Made by a program: the position numbers and the translations under genes. This document shows positions 1-6,786 of a stretch of DNA of 6,876 nt, piece by piece (position 1 is the first letter of the stretch; every line of letters starts with the position of its first letter). The stretch is from Bacteroidales bacterium UBA1035 (GTDB lineage: Bacteria > Bacteroidota > Bacteroidia > Bacteroidales > Dysgonomonadaceae), in assembly GCA_002316835.1 (NCBI GenBank), contig DCEG01000006.1, positions 1 to 6,876 on the forward strand, given 5' to 3'. The notes under the pieces were generated by a model that was given only the letters and a program-made list of their open reading frames with translations, did not search any database and had not been told where the DNA came from.

Positions 1-344
1 TCGTCGGTCATCGACAAAAGAACCTCCATTACTAAAACTATTAAACAATTTATTTTAAATTAGTTGAGTAATGTCATTCCGATAGGCAAATAATTTTTAG
101 GATAACTCCTTCATCCGGGTTATAGGTACAAAGAAAAACAGAATTTATTTAAAAAACAAAAAAAAATTATTAAAAGGCAACCCTGAGGAATTTTTCCAGA
201 ACAATAAAACAATTCAAACAGCTGAAGACATGCAATATAAATAAGAACACCTGGTAATTAAAAATCTTCTTTAACTTAACAAAGTATCTTTCAGAAAATA
301 ACCCTACTTTTGTGCTTTAATTAACACGTATATCCAGATAAAAT
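1..344. other. AT-rich intergenic region; gene boundary possible at the left edge
   Basis: No supportable complete gene lies here. The first 27 or so bases are less AT-rich than what follows, so a neighbouring gene may end or begin at the edge. All three + frames close by base 63 (stops at 31-33, 56-58 and 61-63), so a + strand gene could end here. Alternatively, a - strand gene could start at ATG 11-9, with GGAGG at 22-26 placed like a ribosome binding site. The visible bases cannot decide between these. The rest contains A-rich tracts (about 150-176) and a weak hairpin (ATAAC 102-106 with GTTAT further on) that has no T-run. The end of the region carries the promoter for the downstream operon. 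Confidence 0.5.
305..312 (+). promoter_or_regulatory. Bacteroidota-type -7 promoter box, TACTTTTG
   Basis: TACTTTTG matches the Bacteroidota sigma-ABfr -7 consensus TAnnTTTG exactly and lies 32 bp before the ATG of the first transglutaminase-like gene. Transcription would start around 318-322, giving a short leader of about 25 nt. The -33 element is poor: only TTAAC-like sequence is seen near 271-280, with no clear TTTG at the expected spacing. The position and exact -7 match support a promoter for the two-gene operon. Confidence 0.55.
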
Positions 345-2195
345 ATGATGAGACCGGCTTTCCTGTCAATTTTACTCTCCCTGTGCGCATCAATTATTTT
401 AGCTCAAAACGACGATGACAACGTACTTATAACCAATAAACAGAACAATTTCATTTTCGAGAATTCAAAAAACGGCATAATTGTAAAAGAAACCGCCGTA
501 ACAAATTTTGAAGCCTCCAAGATGAGTGAAACGGTTTCTTTTTTCGAGTTCTACAACAACGAGGTAGAAATCAACAGCATAAAAATAAAAGGCATAAAAA
601 ATGTGAAACCTGCTTACAAGCTTTACGTTTCCGATGATCTTTTCTATTCAGACGCAAAGGTTTGCCATTTCAAACTGCCCTTCGAATCCAAGGGAAAAAC
701 CGCACAAGTTGAATTACAGAAAACTATAAAAGATCCGCGTTATTTTACCTCTGTCTATCTTTCCGAGCCTCATTTTTTGAAACAAAAAACCGTAAACATC
801 ACTGTTCCCGAGTGGATGAACGTAGAAGTGCTTGAGAAAAATTTCGGAAACAATATCACTAAAAGCATCATCGAGGATCCAAAAACAAAAGCAAAAACTT
901 ATTCATACAGGATTGAAAACGAAAAAGCCGATGTTTTTGAGGAAGAAATGCAAGGACGAACTTATGTCTTTCCCCATTTGATGATTCTGATAAAATCCGC
1001 TTCACCGGAAGGCAACAAGATAACTTATTTCGAGAAATTGCAGGATCAATATAATTGGTACAAGGCTTTAGTGAACGAAGTAGACAACGATACTTCCATC
1101 ATTCGCGACCGGGCCTCGCAACTAATTCAGAACTGCTCAACCGACCGGGAAAAGGTTGCAACTCTGTTTGCCTGGGTACAGGACAATATCCGGTACGTTG
1201 CTTTTGAAGACGGAATAGCCGGATTCAAACCCGATGCTGCCAAAGAAGTTCTGCGGAAAAAATACGGCGATTGTAAAGGTATGTCAAACCTCCTCAAAGA
1301 AATGCTGGTAACACAAGGTTACGATGCCAGGTTAGCTTGGTTAGGCACTCACCATATAGCTTACGACTACTCCACTCCATCTTTGGGAATTGACAACCAT
1401 GTTATTTGCGCCTTATTTTTGGACAACGGGATCTATTACCTGGACCCAACTGTCAAATACATGCCTTTAGGAGAATATCCGGCGGCCATCCAAGGGCGTC
1501 AGACAATGATAGAGAACGGGGACGACTTCCTGTTGAAGGTAATTCCCGCATTTGAATCTAAATTGAATACAGACAGTCTTTTTTGCGACTATCGCATCGA
1601 AAACGGAATGCTTATCGGCGAAGGAAGCTATACGTATAAAGGTGAGTCCAAACAACTTCTCTTGTCGCTTTATCATGCCACACCTAAAGACAAGCTTAAC
1701 ATCACCCTAAAGGGATTTTTAGAAAAAGGGAATGTGCAGGATAAAGTTTCCGGGATCAAGATAGAAGGCACTGATTCACGTGCTAAAGAGACTAAAATAG
1801 CTTTCGGTATAGCAAACAAATCGTCCGTTCAACAAGCGAATGACGAATACTATATTGGATTGGATACAGATAAAGACTTTTCGAGAAACGTTATAGATAC
1901 TGCAAAGCGAAAGCATGACCTGTTCTTCCCGTATAAGCAGCGAATTGTACAAAACATCGTTCTCAATATTCCCGATGATCATGTATTGGTACATCTGCCG
2001 GAGAGTCTTTCTCTTCACCGGGACGGATACAGAATTTCCCTGTCGTATACAAAAGAAAACTCAAAAATAGTTTACCGCAAAGAAATCACTTTCATGCAGC
2101 AATTGCTGAACAAAAATAATTTTGAACAATGGAACAGAGACCTGGCTGCTCTAAAAAAAGCCTATAGGGAACAAATCGTTCTAAAGAAAAAATAA
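345..2195 (+). CDS. Exported DUF3857-like/transglutaminase-like protein with intact catalytic triad
   Basis: A 616-residue protein with an N-terminal signal peptide (hydrophobic residues 5-20, likely cleavage after ILA at 20), so periplasmic or surface-exposed. Residues about 40-230 look like a diverged DUF3857-type beta-rich domain. Residues about 250-390 form a transglutaminase-like (PF01841) core with the papain-like triad visible: Cys310 in YGDCKGMSNLL, His352 in DNHVICA and Asp367 in YYLDPT. The C-terminal part (about 410-616) resembles the beta-rich DUF3858-type region and ends IVLKKK. In this superfamily the triad serves transamidation or, in many bacterial members, peptide cleavage; the actual reaction and substrate cannot be read from sequence. 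It is first in an operon with the related gene 13 bp downstream. The start has two consecutive ATGs (345 and 348) in an AT-rich context without a Shine-Dalgarno, usual for Bacteroidota. Family assignment is firm; function is not. Confidence 0.9.
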   Translation: MMRPAFLSILLSLCASIILAQNDDDNVLITNKQNNFIFENSKNGIIVKETAVTNFEASKMSETVSFFEFYNNEVEINSIKIKGIKNVKPAYKLYVSDDLFYSDAKVCHFKLPFESKGKTAQVELQKTIKDPRYFTSVYLSEPHFLKQKTVNITVPEWMNVEVLEKNFGNNITKSIIEDPKTKAKTYSYRIENEKADVFEEEMQGRTYVFPHLMILIKSASPEGNKITYFEKLQDQYNWYKALVNEVDNDTSIIRDRASQLIQNCSTDREKVATLFAWVQDNIRYVAFEDGIAGFKPDAAKEVLRKKYGDCKGMSNLLKEMLVTQGYDARLAWLGTHHIAYDYSTPSLGIDNHVICALFLDNGIYYLDPTVKYMPLGEYPAAIQGRQTMIENGDDFLLKVIPAFESKLNTDSLFCDYRIENGMLIGEGSYTYKGESKQLLLSLYHATPKDKLNITLKGFLEKGNVQDKVSGIKIEGTDSRAKETKIAFGIANKSSVQQANDEYYIGLDTDKDFSRNVIDTAKRKHDLFFPYKQRIVQNIVLNIPDDHVLVHLPESLSLHRDGYRISLSYTKENSKIVYRKEITFMQQLLNKNNFEQWNRDLAALKKAYREQIVLKKK

Positions 2196-2208
2196 AAACA
2201 GTAATAAA

Positions 2209-4392
2209 ATGAGAACACAAATCTACACCTATCTGGCGGCCTGCTTGTTATTTGTATTCCAGAACGCAATGCAAATGCATGCCCAAGACTATGCAGGGTA
2301 TGCCAACGAAGTACGAAAGAATGTATGGCAGTGGGATAATCCCGATTTCACCGCACGTGAGGTTCCTGTCAAATACAACAACGAATCCGCTGTTATTCTG
2401 GCTTTTCACAATGATATTCAAGCCAATGGCAAAAAGAAAATCCGTTTCGACGTAAATACGATCTTAAGTCTCAACAAGGAGCTTTACTATACAAATATTC
2501 ATCGAATAATGATAAAGATCCAAGACGATAATGCATTAAATACGTATTCGGAAATCAATTTCAGGGAACAACAACGAGAAATGGGCTATCGCATTTCTAA
2601 AAAGATGAGAACAGTGGTCGGTGCAAGGATCATCAAGCCCGATGGTGACATAAGGGAAGTAAATGTGGATGAGGCCGTCAATATCACCGAAGGAAAACAA
2701 GACAACATCGAGTACAAAAAGCTTGCTATCCCAGAATTACAAAAAGGCGATATTTTGGATTATTTCATTCAAGATGAAATGCACATGGACGATGAAAACA
2801 TTCCCGTACTGAATTTTCCATTTATACATCAATACCCGATGTTATCCTACAGCGTACATTGTGAAGTGGGTAAGAACCTAACCACTGAATATCGTTCCAT
2901 AAACGGTGCTCCGGAATTCACTGTCTCCGAAAACGAAGAAAATTACATCCTCGATGTACGTCAGGAAGATATCAAGAAAGCTGGGAACTATATCTGGACT
3001 GAACCATTCCGACAATATCCCATTATACGTCTCTCCATTCTCCACAACGAATCATCAAACATGTATAAACCGGCTACCGCCCGGAAAAGGGGGCTGTATA
3101 AGGATCCCTCTCCGGAGGCGATGCTTATTGATGCGTTCATGTCGCTTAATGACCTGGGAATAACGACCAACGGCTTGTCAGCTGATATGGCAAAAGACAT
3201 GAAGCGCTTCAGAAAAAATAATCCCAATGCCGACAAGAAAGAGATGACGGATTTCATTTACAACTCCTGGAAGTTCCATCTTCACAATGCTTCCTATCTC
3301 TCCTCCTATGCTGCATTGTATATACTAAATTCCTTCTTATTCGATCAGAAAATTGAAAGCAAGATGGGATTTACCACATCTCGGAATGGACCAAGGAAGG
3401 AAGACGTTATCAGGTTTTGGGAATTTGATCCTGTTGTAACAGCGAACAACAATACTCAGGTTTTCACCTACCCATCCTTTTTTACAGTTTCGGAGGAATA
3501 CAATTATATGTATGAAGGAGAAGAAGCGACCCTTATGGAAACTAAAAAAGGGAGGCTTAAACCGTCAGGTAGTTCCTTTGAGAATATCACCATTCCTATA
3601 ACTACACCCAAAGACAATTTATACGATGTTAAAACTTTGACAAGCTTTTCCGATGAAGACCCTTCACTTCTTATTATCAACAGGGAGATGCAGATAAAAC
3701 GAAACGCAAAATTTCCTTATCAATACCTGATCCTGTTGTTCGAAGAAGTAGATAATGAGAAAAGGCAGGAACTCGGAATCACACGATCATTGGTTGAAGA
3801 AAGTGAAAAAGAGCGAAGAACTCGCAAATATGCTGAAGGTTATAAGGCTCAATTCGAGAAAGACAAAAAGGCACAAATTGACTCGTTGAAACAAGAGGTA
3901 TCCCTATACCACGACATTCATCCAAAGGAAGTGTTGGATTTTTCGGTAACAAGCAGCGGAGCCACACAAAATAAAAAAGAGTTGGTGTATTCTGTAAAAT
4001 ACGTCATGGAAGGTTTTGTAAACCGTGCAGGAACAAACATAATTTTGGACGCAGGCAAACTTTTGGGTTCACAAGTAAAACCGGACGATGAAGATATAAA
4101 CCGTGACAAAGGCACCTATACACCTTACCCGCGTGCATACGAGAACGAGATCCGGATAATCCTTCCTCCGGGTTACTCGATCGATAAAACAGACAACTTG
4201 AATAAAAATGTTGAAAACGATTGTGGACGTTTTGTATCAACCAGCTCCGTAAACGACTCCGTGCTTACCATTCATACATCGAAAGTGTATAAAAACAGTT
4301 ACGAACCCTTGTCAAACTGGAAAAAACTACTCCAAATAATTGATGCTGCAAACGACTTCTACGGACAATCCATTGTCCTGAAAAAGTTGTAG
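2209..4392 (+). CDS. Exported DUF3857-domain protein with degenerate transglutaminase-like core
   Basis: A 727-residue protein with a signal peptide (hydrophobic 8-20, likely cleavage after MHA at 25). Residues about 60-260 form a DUF3857 domain, including the VVGARIIKPDG strand and the ELQKGDILDYFI motif typical of the family. Residues about 340-440 align by eye with the transglutaminase core of the upstream protein, but the catalytic positions are lost. The Cys motif is replaced by YLSSYAALY (363-371), the His position reads NTQVF (Gln417), and the Asp region reads FFTVSEE (424-430). Residues about 513-565 are highly charged and probably helical or coiled. The C-terminal part (about 575-727) is DUF3858-like and ends IVLKKL, as in its neighbour. 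It starts 13 bp after the upstream stop, so the two are almost certainly cotranscribed. Likely role by inference: a non-catalytic partner, binding protein or scaffold acting with the first protein in the envelope. Confidence 0.88.
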   Translation: MRTQIYTYLAACLLFVFQNAMQMHAQDYAGYANEVRKNVWQWDNPDFTAREVPVKYNNESAVILAFHNDIQANGKKKIRFDVNTILSLNKELYYTNIHRIMIKIQDDNALNTYSEINFREQQREMGYRISKKMRTVVGARIIKPDGDIREVNVDEAVNITEGKQDNIEYKKLAIPELQKGDILDYFIQDEMHMDDENIPVLNFPFIHQYPMLSYSVHCEVGKNLTTEYRSINGAPEFTVSENEENYILDVRQEDIKKAGNYIWTEPFRQYPIIRLSILHNESSNMYKPATARKRGLYKDPSPEAMLIDAFMSLNDLGITTNGLSADMAKDMKRFRKNNPNADKKEMTDFIYNSWKFHLHNASYLSSYAALYILNSFLFDQKIESKMGFTTSRNGPRKEDVIRFWEFDPVVTANNNTQVFTYPSFFTVSEEYNYMYEGEEATLMETKKGRLKPSGSSFENITIPITTPKDNLYDVKTLTSFSDEDPSLLIINREMQIKRNAKFPYQYLILLFEEVDNEKRQELGITRSLVEESEKERRTRKYAEGYKAQFEKDKKAQIDSLKQEVSLYHDIHPKEVLDFSVTSSGATQNKKELVYSVKYVMEGFVNRAGTNIILDAGKLLGSQVKPDDEDINRDKGTYTPYPRAYENEIRIILPPGYSIDKTDNLNKNVENDCGRFVSTSSVNDSVLTIHTSKVYKNSYEPLSNWKKLLQIIDAANDFYGQSIVLKKL

Positions 4393-4395
4393 TGA

Positions 4396-4408
4396 CAATA
4401 ACTTATTG
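4396..4408. repeat. Short palindrome between convergent operons
   Basis: CAATAACTTATTG is a perfect 6+6 palindrome around a single C, in the 42 bp gap between the convergent + and - operons. TGAC/GTCA arms at 4393-4396 and 4411-4414 offer an alternative pairing. It could act as a weak bidirectional terminator, but the stem is AT-rich and no T-run follows on either strand, so termination here is only a guess. Confidence 0.2.
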
Positions 4409-4434
4409 AAGTCAGCCCGAGAGAGGAAGACAGT

Positions 4435-4860
4435 TTAATAAACGTACAGCAGGTTTTTTTCCCATCCGGTAAGGCAAATAGTTATCCTGTTATCCCCGTT
4501 TACCCGTAACGGCTTGAGATCGAAAGAAAAATCCCGGGAAACAGATGCCAGACAAAGTTCTTTGTTCGTAAATTTAACACGCACAAAACGCTGTACAGGA
4601 TAAGATTCTGCAACAAGCCCCTTGTCTATTAACAGACCTGTCCAAGTAGAGCCGTCACAACCGCTCGCACCCACGGTGACCACAAGTAGATCGCCAACGA
4701 TTCTTGCGTCAATGATTGTCTTATCATCGTCCGGCTTTTCATATAATTCCGGACTGATAATAGTTTCTGTATTTACCACCGGCGTGTATATCTTTTCATT
4801 ATCACACGAAAACAAAGCCGTAAGAAAAAGGAATAATGTGAATATTTTCAGTATTTTCAT
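4435..4860 (-). CDS. Small putative lipoprotein of unknown function, second gene of the vWA operon
   Basis: A 141-residue protein with a lipoprotein-type N-terminus: MKILK, a hydrophobic stretch 6-17, then LFSC with the candidate lipid-bearing Cys19. The mature part is about 120 residues. After a linker with an acidic run (KPDDDK, 42-47) come beta-rich segments: DLLVVTVGASGCDGSTWTGLL (58-78), YPVQRFVRVKF (87-97) and NRITICLTGW (124-133). Three further cysteines (68, 103, 129) could form a disulfide in the envelope. I do not recognise a named domain; the GCDGSTW motif and the C-terminal GW...LYVY ending look like conserved features of a small Bacteroidota envelope family. It begins 2 bp after the stop of the vWA lipoprotein gene, so the two are surely cotranscribed and may be translationally coupled. 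A partner role for the vWA protein is inferred from this arrangement only. Confidence 0.8.
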   Translation of the reverse strand: MKILKIFTLFLFLTALFSCDNEKIYTPVVNTETIISPELYEKPDDDKTIIDARIVGDLLVVTVGASGCDGSTWTGLLIDKGLVAESYPVQRFVRVKFTNKELCLASVSRDFSFDLKPLRVNGDNRITICLTGWEKNLLYVY

Positions 4861-4862
4861 TT

Positions 4863-6311
4863 TTATTTCAATCGATTAATCATTTCCACAAACTCTTTCC
4901 GGTAACCGTGAGGGTCGAAAGTCAGTGCAGACCCGGCCATTTCCCGAACCATTTCCATACTCAACGAACCTCTATATTCCGATTCACGCATCAGCAAACC
5001 AAATCCGGCAACGGCAATGGCAAAGCGGGTGCTTTCGGATGCCGAAGTGAACTCAACAGGCATTTCTTTGACATCCGTACTGAGTGACTGGCTTACATCG
5101 CTACCGAGCATCTTGTAACGGAAGTCGAATTTGGCATATTGTCCCTCAGTGTCGGTCTTTTTCAACACAACTTCGTATAACGCCGTAATGGTTTGGCCGG
5201 CACCGATTTCACCGGCATCCTTTTTGTCATCATCAAAATCTTCATTCTCGAGTTTCCTGTTCTCATAACCGATCAGGCGATACGAATCCACCTTATCGGG
5301 ATTGAACGTAACCTGGACTTTGGAATCTTTGGCAACGGTATGGAATTTTGATTTTTCGTGTACAAAAACTTTCTGAATTTCCGATGCATTATCAATATAC
5401 TCGTAATTTCCATTGCCGTTATTGGCAATCTGTTCCATCATGTGATCGTTCAAATTCCCCCCGCCGACGCCGAGCACAGTCAGGTAAATTCCGCTATCGC
5501 GTTTTTCTTCAATCAGCTTAACAAGTTCTTCAACAGAAGCGATTCCCACATTGAAATCTCCGTCGGTACCCAAAATTATCCTGTTATTTCCGCCTTTGAT
5601 AAAATTCTCCTGCGCTATTTCATAAGCTGTTGTAATTCCAGCGGCGCCTGCCGTAGATCCTCCAGCGCCGAGTTTATCGACTGCATTTTTAATTTTTTTG
5701 ACTTCAGTAGCCGGTGTAGACGGCAACAAAACTCCCACCTGTCCAGCGTACACCACAATAGCCACGTTATCTTCCGGTTCGAGTTCATCCACCAATTGCT
5801 TGAAGCCGGTTTTCAAAACGCCCAGTTTGTCGGGCGAATCCATGGAACCGGAAACATCGATAAGAAAAACGTAATTTGAACGGGGAAGTTCTCCAGCAGG
5901 AACTGTTTTTCCTTTAATTCCCAACCGCATAATATAGTGGTCAGTGTTCCACGGACAGGCTGATATTTCGGTACTTAGCGACACATTTTCATCCGGTACA
6001 GGTTCAGGATAGTCGTATGTAAAATAATTCACATACTCTTCCGTACGAACCGATGACTTAGGCGGACGTTGTCCCAGGTATACAAATCGGCGCATATTGG
6101 CGTATGAAGCCCCGTCTGCATCGATAGAAAAGGTAGATTGTGGAGATTCACTCACTTTTAAAAACGGATTCTCTTCGTATTCCCTATACTTTTCGTTGTA
6201 TGGCATTCCTTCAAACATGGCTTCTCCATAAAATGAAGGATAATTATCGTGAGTTTGGCACGACACAAACAACATCATGATCATTGGAATTAATCTGAGG
6301 CTAGTTTTCAT
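4863..6311 (-). CDS. YfbK-type von Willebrand factor A domain lipoprotein
   Basis: A 482-residue lipoprotein. Residues 1-18 are a type II signal (hydrophobic stretch, then LFVSC with Cys18). Residues about 45-140 match the von Willebrand factor N-terminal region of YfbK-like proteins (NPFLKV, TFSIDADGASYANMRRF, RTEEYVNYF, PWN). The vWA domain spans about 145-320 with an intact MIDAS metal site: DVSGS (Asp152, Ser154, Ser156), Thr220 in GGST and Asp250 in GTDGDF. The C-terminal part (about 325-482) is DUF3520-like, with ESTRFAIAVAGFGLLMRES near the end. Such domains bind protein ligands through a divalent metal; the ligand is unknown. At 482 residues it lacks the extra N-terminal carboxypeptidase-regulatory-like domain that I recall on many longer Bacteroidota homologues. 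It is the first gene of a two-gene operon, its start codon lies 20 bp from the palindromic element upstream, and no exact TAnnTTTG box is visible on its strand. Confidence 0.92.
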   Translation of the reverse strand: MKTSLRLIPMIMMLFVSCQTHDNYPSFYGEAMFEGMPYNEKYREYEENPFLKVSESPQSTFSIDADGASYANMRRFVYLGQRPPKSSVRTEEYVNYFTYDYPEPVPDENVSLSTEISACPWNTDHYIMRLGIKGKTVPAGELPRSNYVFLIDVSGSMDSPDKLGVLKTGFKQLVDELEPEDNVAIVVYAGQVGVLLPSTPATEVKKIKNAVDKLGAGGSTAGAAGITTAYEIAQENFIKGGNNRIILGTDGDFNVGIASVEELVKLIEEKRDSGIYLTVLGVGGGNLNDHMMEQIANNGNGNYEYIDNASEIQKVFVHEKSKFHTVAKDSKVQVTFNPDKVDSYRLIGYENRKLENEDFDDDKKDAGEIGAGQTITALYEVVLKKTDTEGQYAKFDFRYKMLGSDVSQSLSTDVKEMPVEFTSASESTRFAIAVAGFGLLMRESEYRGSLSMEMVREMAGSALTFDPHGYRKEFVEMINRLK

Positions 6312-6349
6312 AAAATCAATTGTATAATTAAGAAACTATTTTGAATTTT

Positions 6350-6417
6350 TTCATGTCCTGTTTTGTGCCTATTTTTGGATGGATTTGGATGCGAAAAACA
6401 ACGAAAAACAGCATGAA
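6350..6417. repeat. Internal hairpin A of the palindromic element
   Basis: TTCATG-tc-CTGTTTT (6350-6364) pairs with AAAACAGCATGAA (6405-6417): 13 bp interrupted by a 2 nt bulge. Inside it TTTTT (6372-6376) can pair with AAAAA (6394-6398). The loop contains three GGAT copies (6377-6380, 6381-6384 and 6387-6390). It sits directly inside the left terminal repeat. Confidence 0.55.
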
Positions 6418-6437
6418 GAAATTAGAAATAAAGAGAA

Positions 6438-6500
6438 CATTTTCGTTAAGCTAAATGAGAAAAACCAAACTTGTTTGGATTTTCTCATAGCGAGAAAATG
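6438..6500. repeat. Internal hairpin B, a long imperfect inverted repeat
   Basis: Four consecutive paired blocks give 25 bp in 63 nt: CATTTTC 6438-6444 with GAAAATG 6494-6500; GCT 6450-6452 with AGC 6489-6491; ATGAGAAAA 6455-6463 with TTTTCTCAT 6480-6488; CCAAAC 6465-6470 with GTTTGG 6473-6478. The tip is TT. An A-A mismatch (6464/6479) and small internal loops separate the blocks. TTTTCTC (6480-6486) can instead pair with a second GAGAAAA copy at 6492-6498, giving a competing 8 bp stem (6479-6486 with 6492-6499). Confidence 0.7.
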
Positions 6501-6540
6501 CCTAATGAATATGAAATATAAAATTCAAAACAGTTTCTAA

Positions 6541-6733
6541 GTTTAAACGATAAGATTAGCTAAGTTTCTTAAACGCAACAGATTTCAACCTGCATTTTCC
6601 TGATGGTTTAGGTAAATGACCATTAATACCCGGAAAACTGACGGTTAAAACTCCTCTGTTTATTCTATAGATGGAATTTTAACTAAAACGTTGCGCTGAA
6701 TATCAATCATCTCTGCATATTTACCTTTATTTA
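6541..6733. other. Non-coding spacer between the palindromic element and the downstream terminator
   Basis: No gene is supported. AGTTTCTTAAACG (6563-6575) repeats, in direct orientation, the sequence at the element's right border (AGTTTCT 6532-6538, then TAAACG 6544-6549). A weak inverted repeat, GTTAAAA (6644-6650) with TTTTAAC (6677-6683), has a 26 nt loop. ATGGT/ACCAT (about 6603-6622) is another weak hairpin. The only - strand reading frame of note is a 16-codon stretch (MIDIQRNVLVKIPSIE), too short to call. No exact - strand TAnnTTTG box was found. Confidence 0.5.
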
Positions 6734-6767
6734 ACAAAAAAGCGGAAAGATTTTAATCTTTCCGCTT
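6734..6767 (-). terminator. Strong intrinsic terminator of the right-edge gene
   Basis: AAGCGGAAAGATT (6740-6752) and AATCTTTCCGCTT (6755-6767) form a perfect 13 bp stem with a 2 nt loop; opening the AT-rich top gives a more natural loop. Read on the - strand, the stem is followed directly by TTTTTTGTT (from 6741 down to about 6733). It lies 19 bp after the stop codon of the partial - strand gene, the expected place. There is no T-run on the + side, so it acts on the - strand. Confidence 0.9.
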
Positions 6768-6786
6768 CACAATTACCTAAAAACTT

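Larger units (their letters stand above)
6332..6537. mobile_element. Putative 206 bp MITE-like palindromic element
   Basis: The ends are 18 bp inverted repeats: GAAACTATTTTGAATTTT (6332-6349) and the reverse complement of 6520-6537, GAAACTGTTTTGAATTTT, differing at one base. TTCAT at 6350-6354 continues the match on the other side after a 4 nt insertion. Both ends are directly flanked by TAA (6329-6331 and 6538-6540), a possible 3 bp target duplication. The interior has no credible open reading frame but holds two further hairpins. Small size, no coding capacity, terminal inverted repeats and flanking duplication fit a MITE mobilised by a transposase elsewhere in the genome. A TNA target duplication is known from the IS1031 group of the IS5 family, but that link is only suggestive. 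Alternatively, this could be a structured leader of the vWA operon. Confidence 0.6.

Noticed and set aside
101..122. Possible terminator hairpin in the left intergenic region
   Set aside because: The stem is about 7 bp including a G-T pair, and no T-run follows on either strand.
150..200. A-rich tract followed by GGAATTTTTCC, considered as a - strand terminator
   Set aside because: The stem is only 4 bp and no - strand gene ends to its right, so there is nothing for it to terminate.
2906..3257. Overlapping 85- and 89-codon frames inside the second transglutaminase-like gene
   Set aside because: The main frame carries DUF3857 signatures across this stretch; the others are shadows without domain features.
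4622..4879. 85-codon + strand frame opposite the small lipoprotein gene
   Set aside because: It is antisense to a gene with a clear lipoprotein signal and operon spacing; the product has no recognisable features.
5358..5879. 173-codon open frame on the + strand opposite the vWA gene
   Set aside because: It lies wholly antisense to a strongly supported vWA gene, and its low-complexity Phe/Ser/Ile-rich product with Cys-Cys runs is typical of a shadow frame.
6332..6537. Integron attC site or CRISPR repeat as an explanation for the palindromes
   Set aside because: No attC core sites or integrase are seen, and there are no regularly spaced direct repeats; terminal inverted repeats with flanking TAA fit a MITE better.
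6660..6725. Short - strand frame ending KIPSIE, considered as a transposase remnant or leader peptide
   Set aside because: Only 16 codons from its ATG, no recognisable family match, and an upstream in-frame stop within the terminator; most likely chance.
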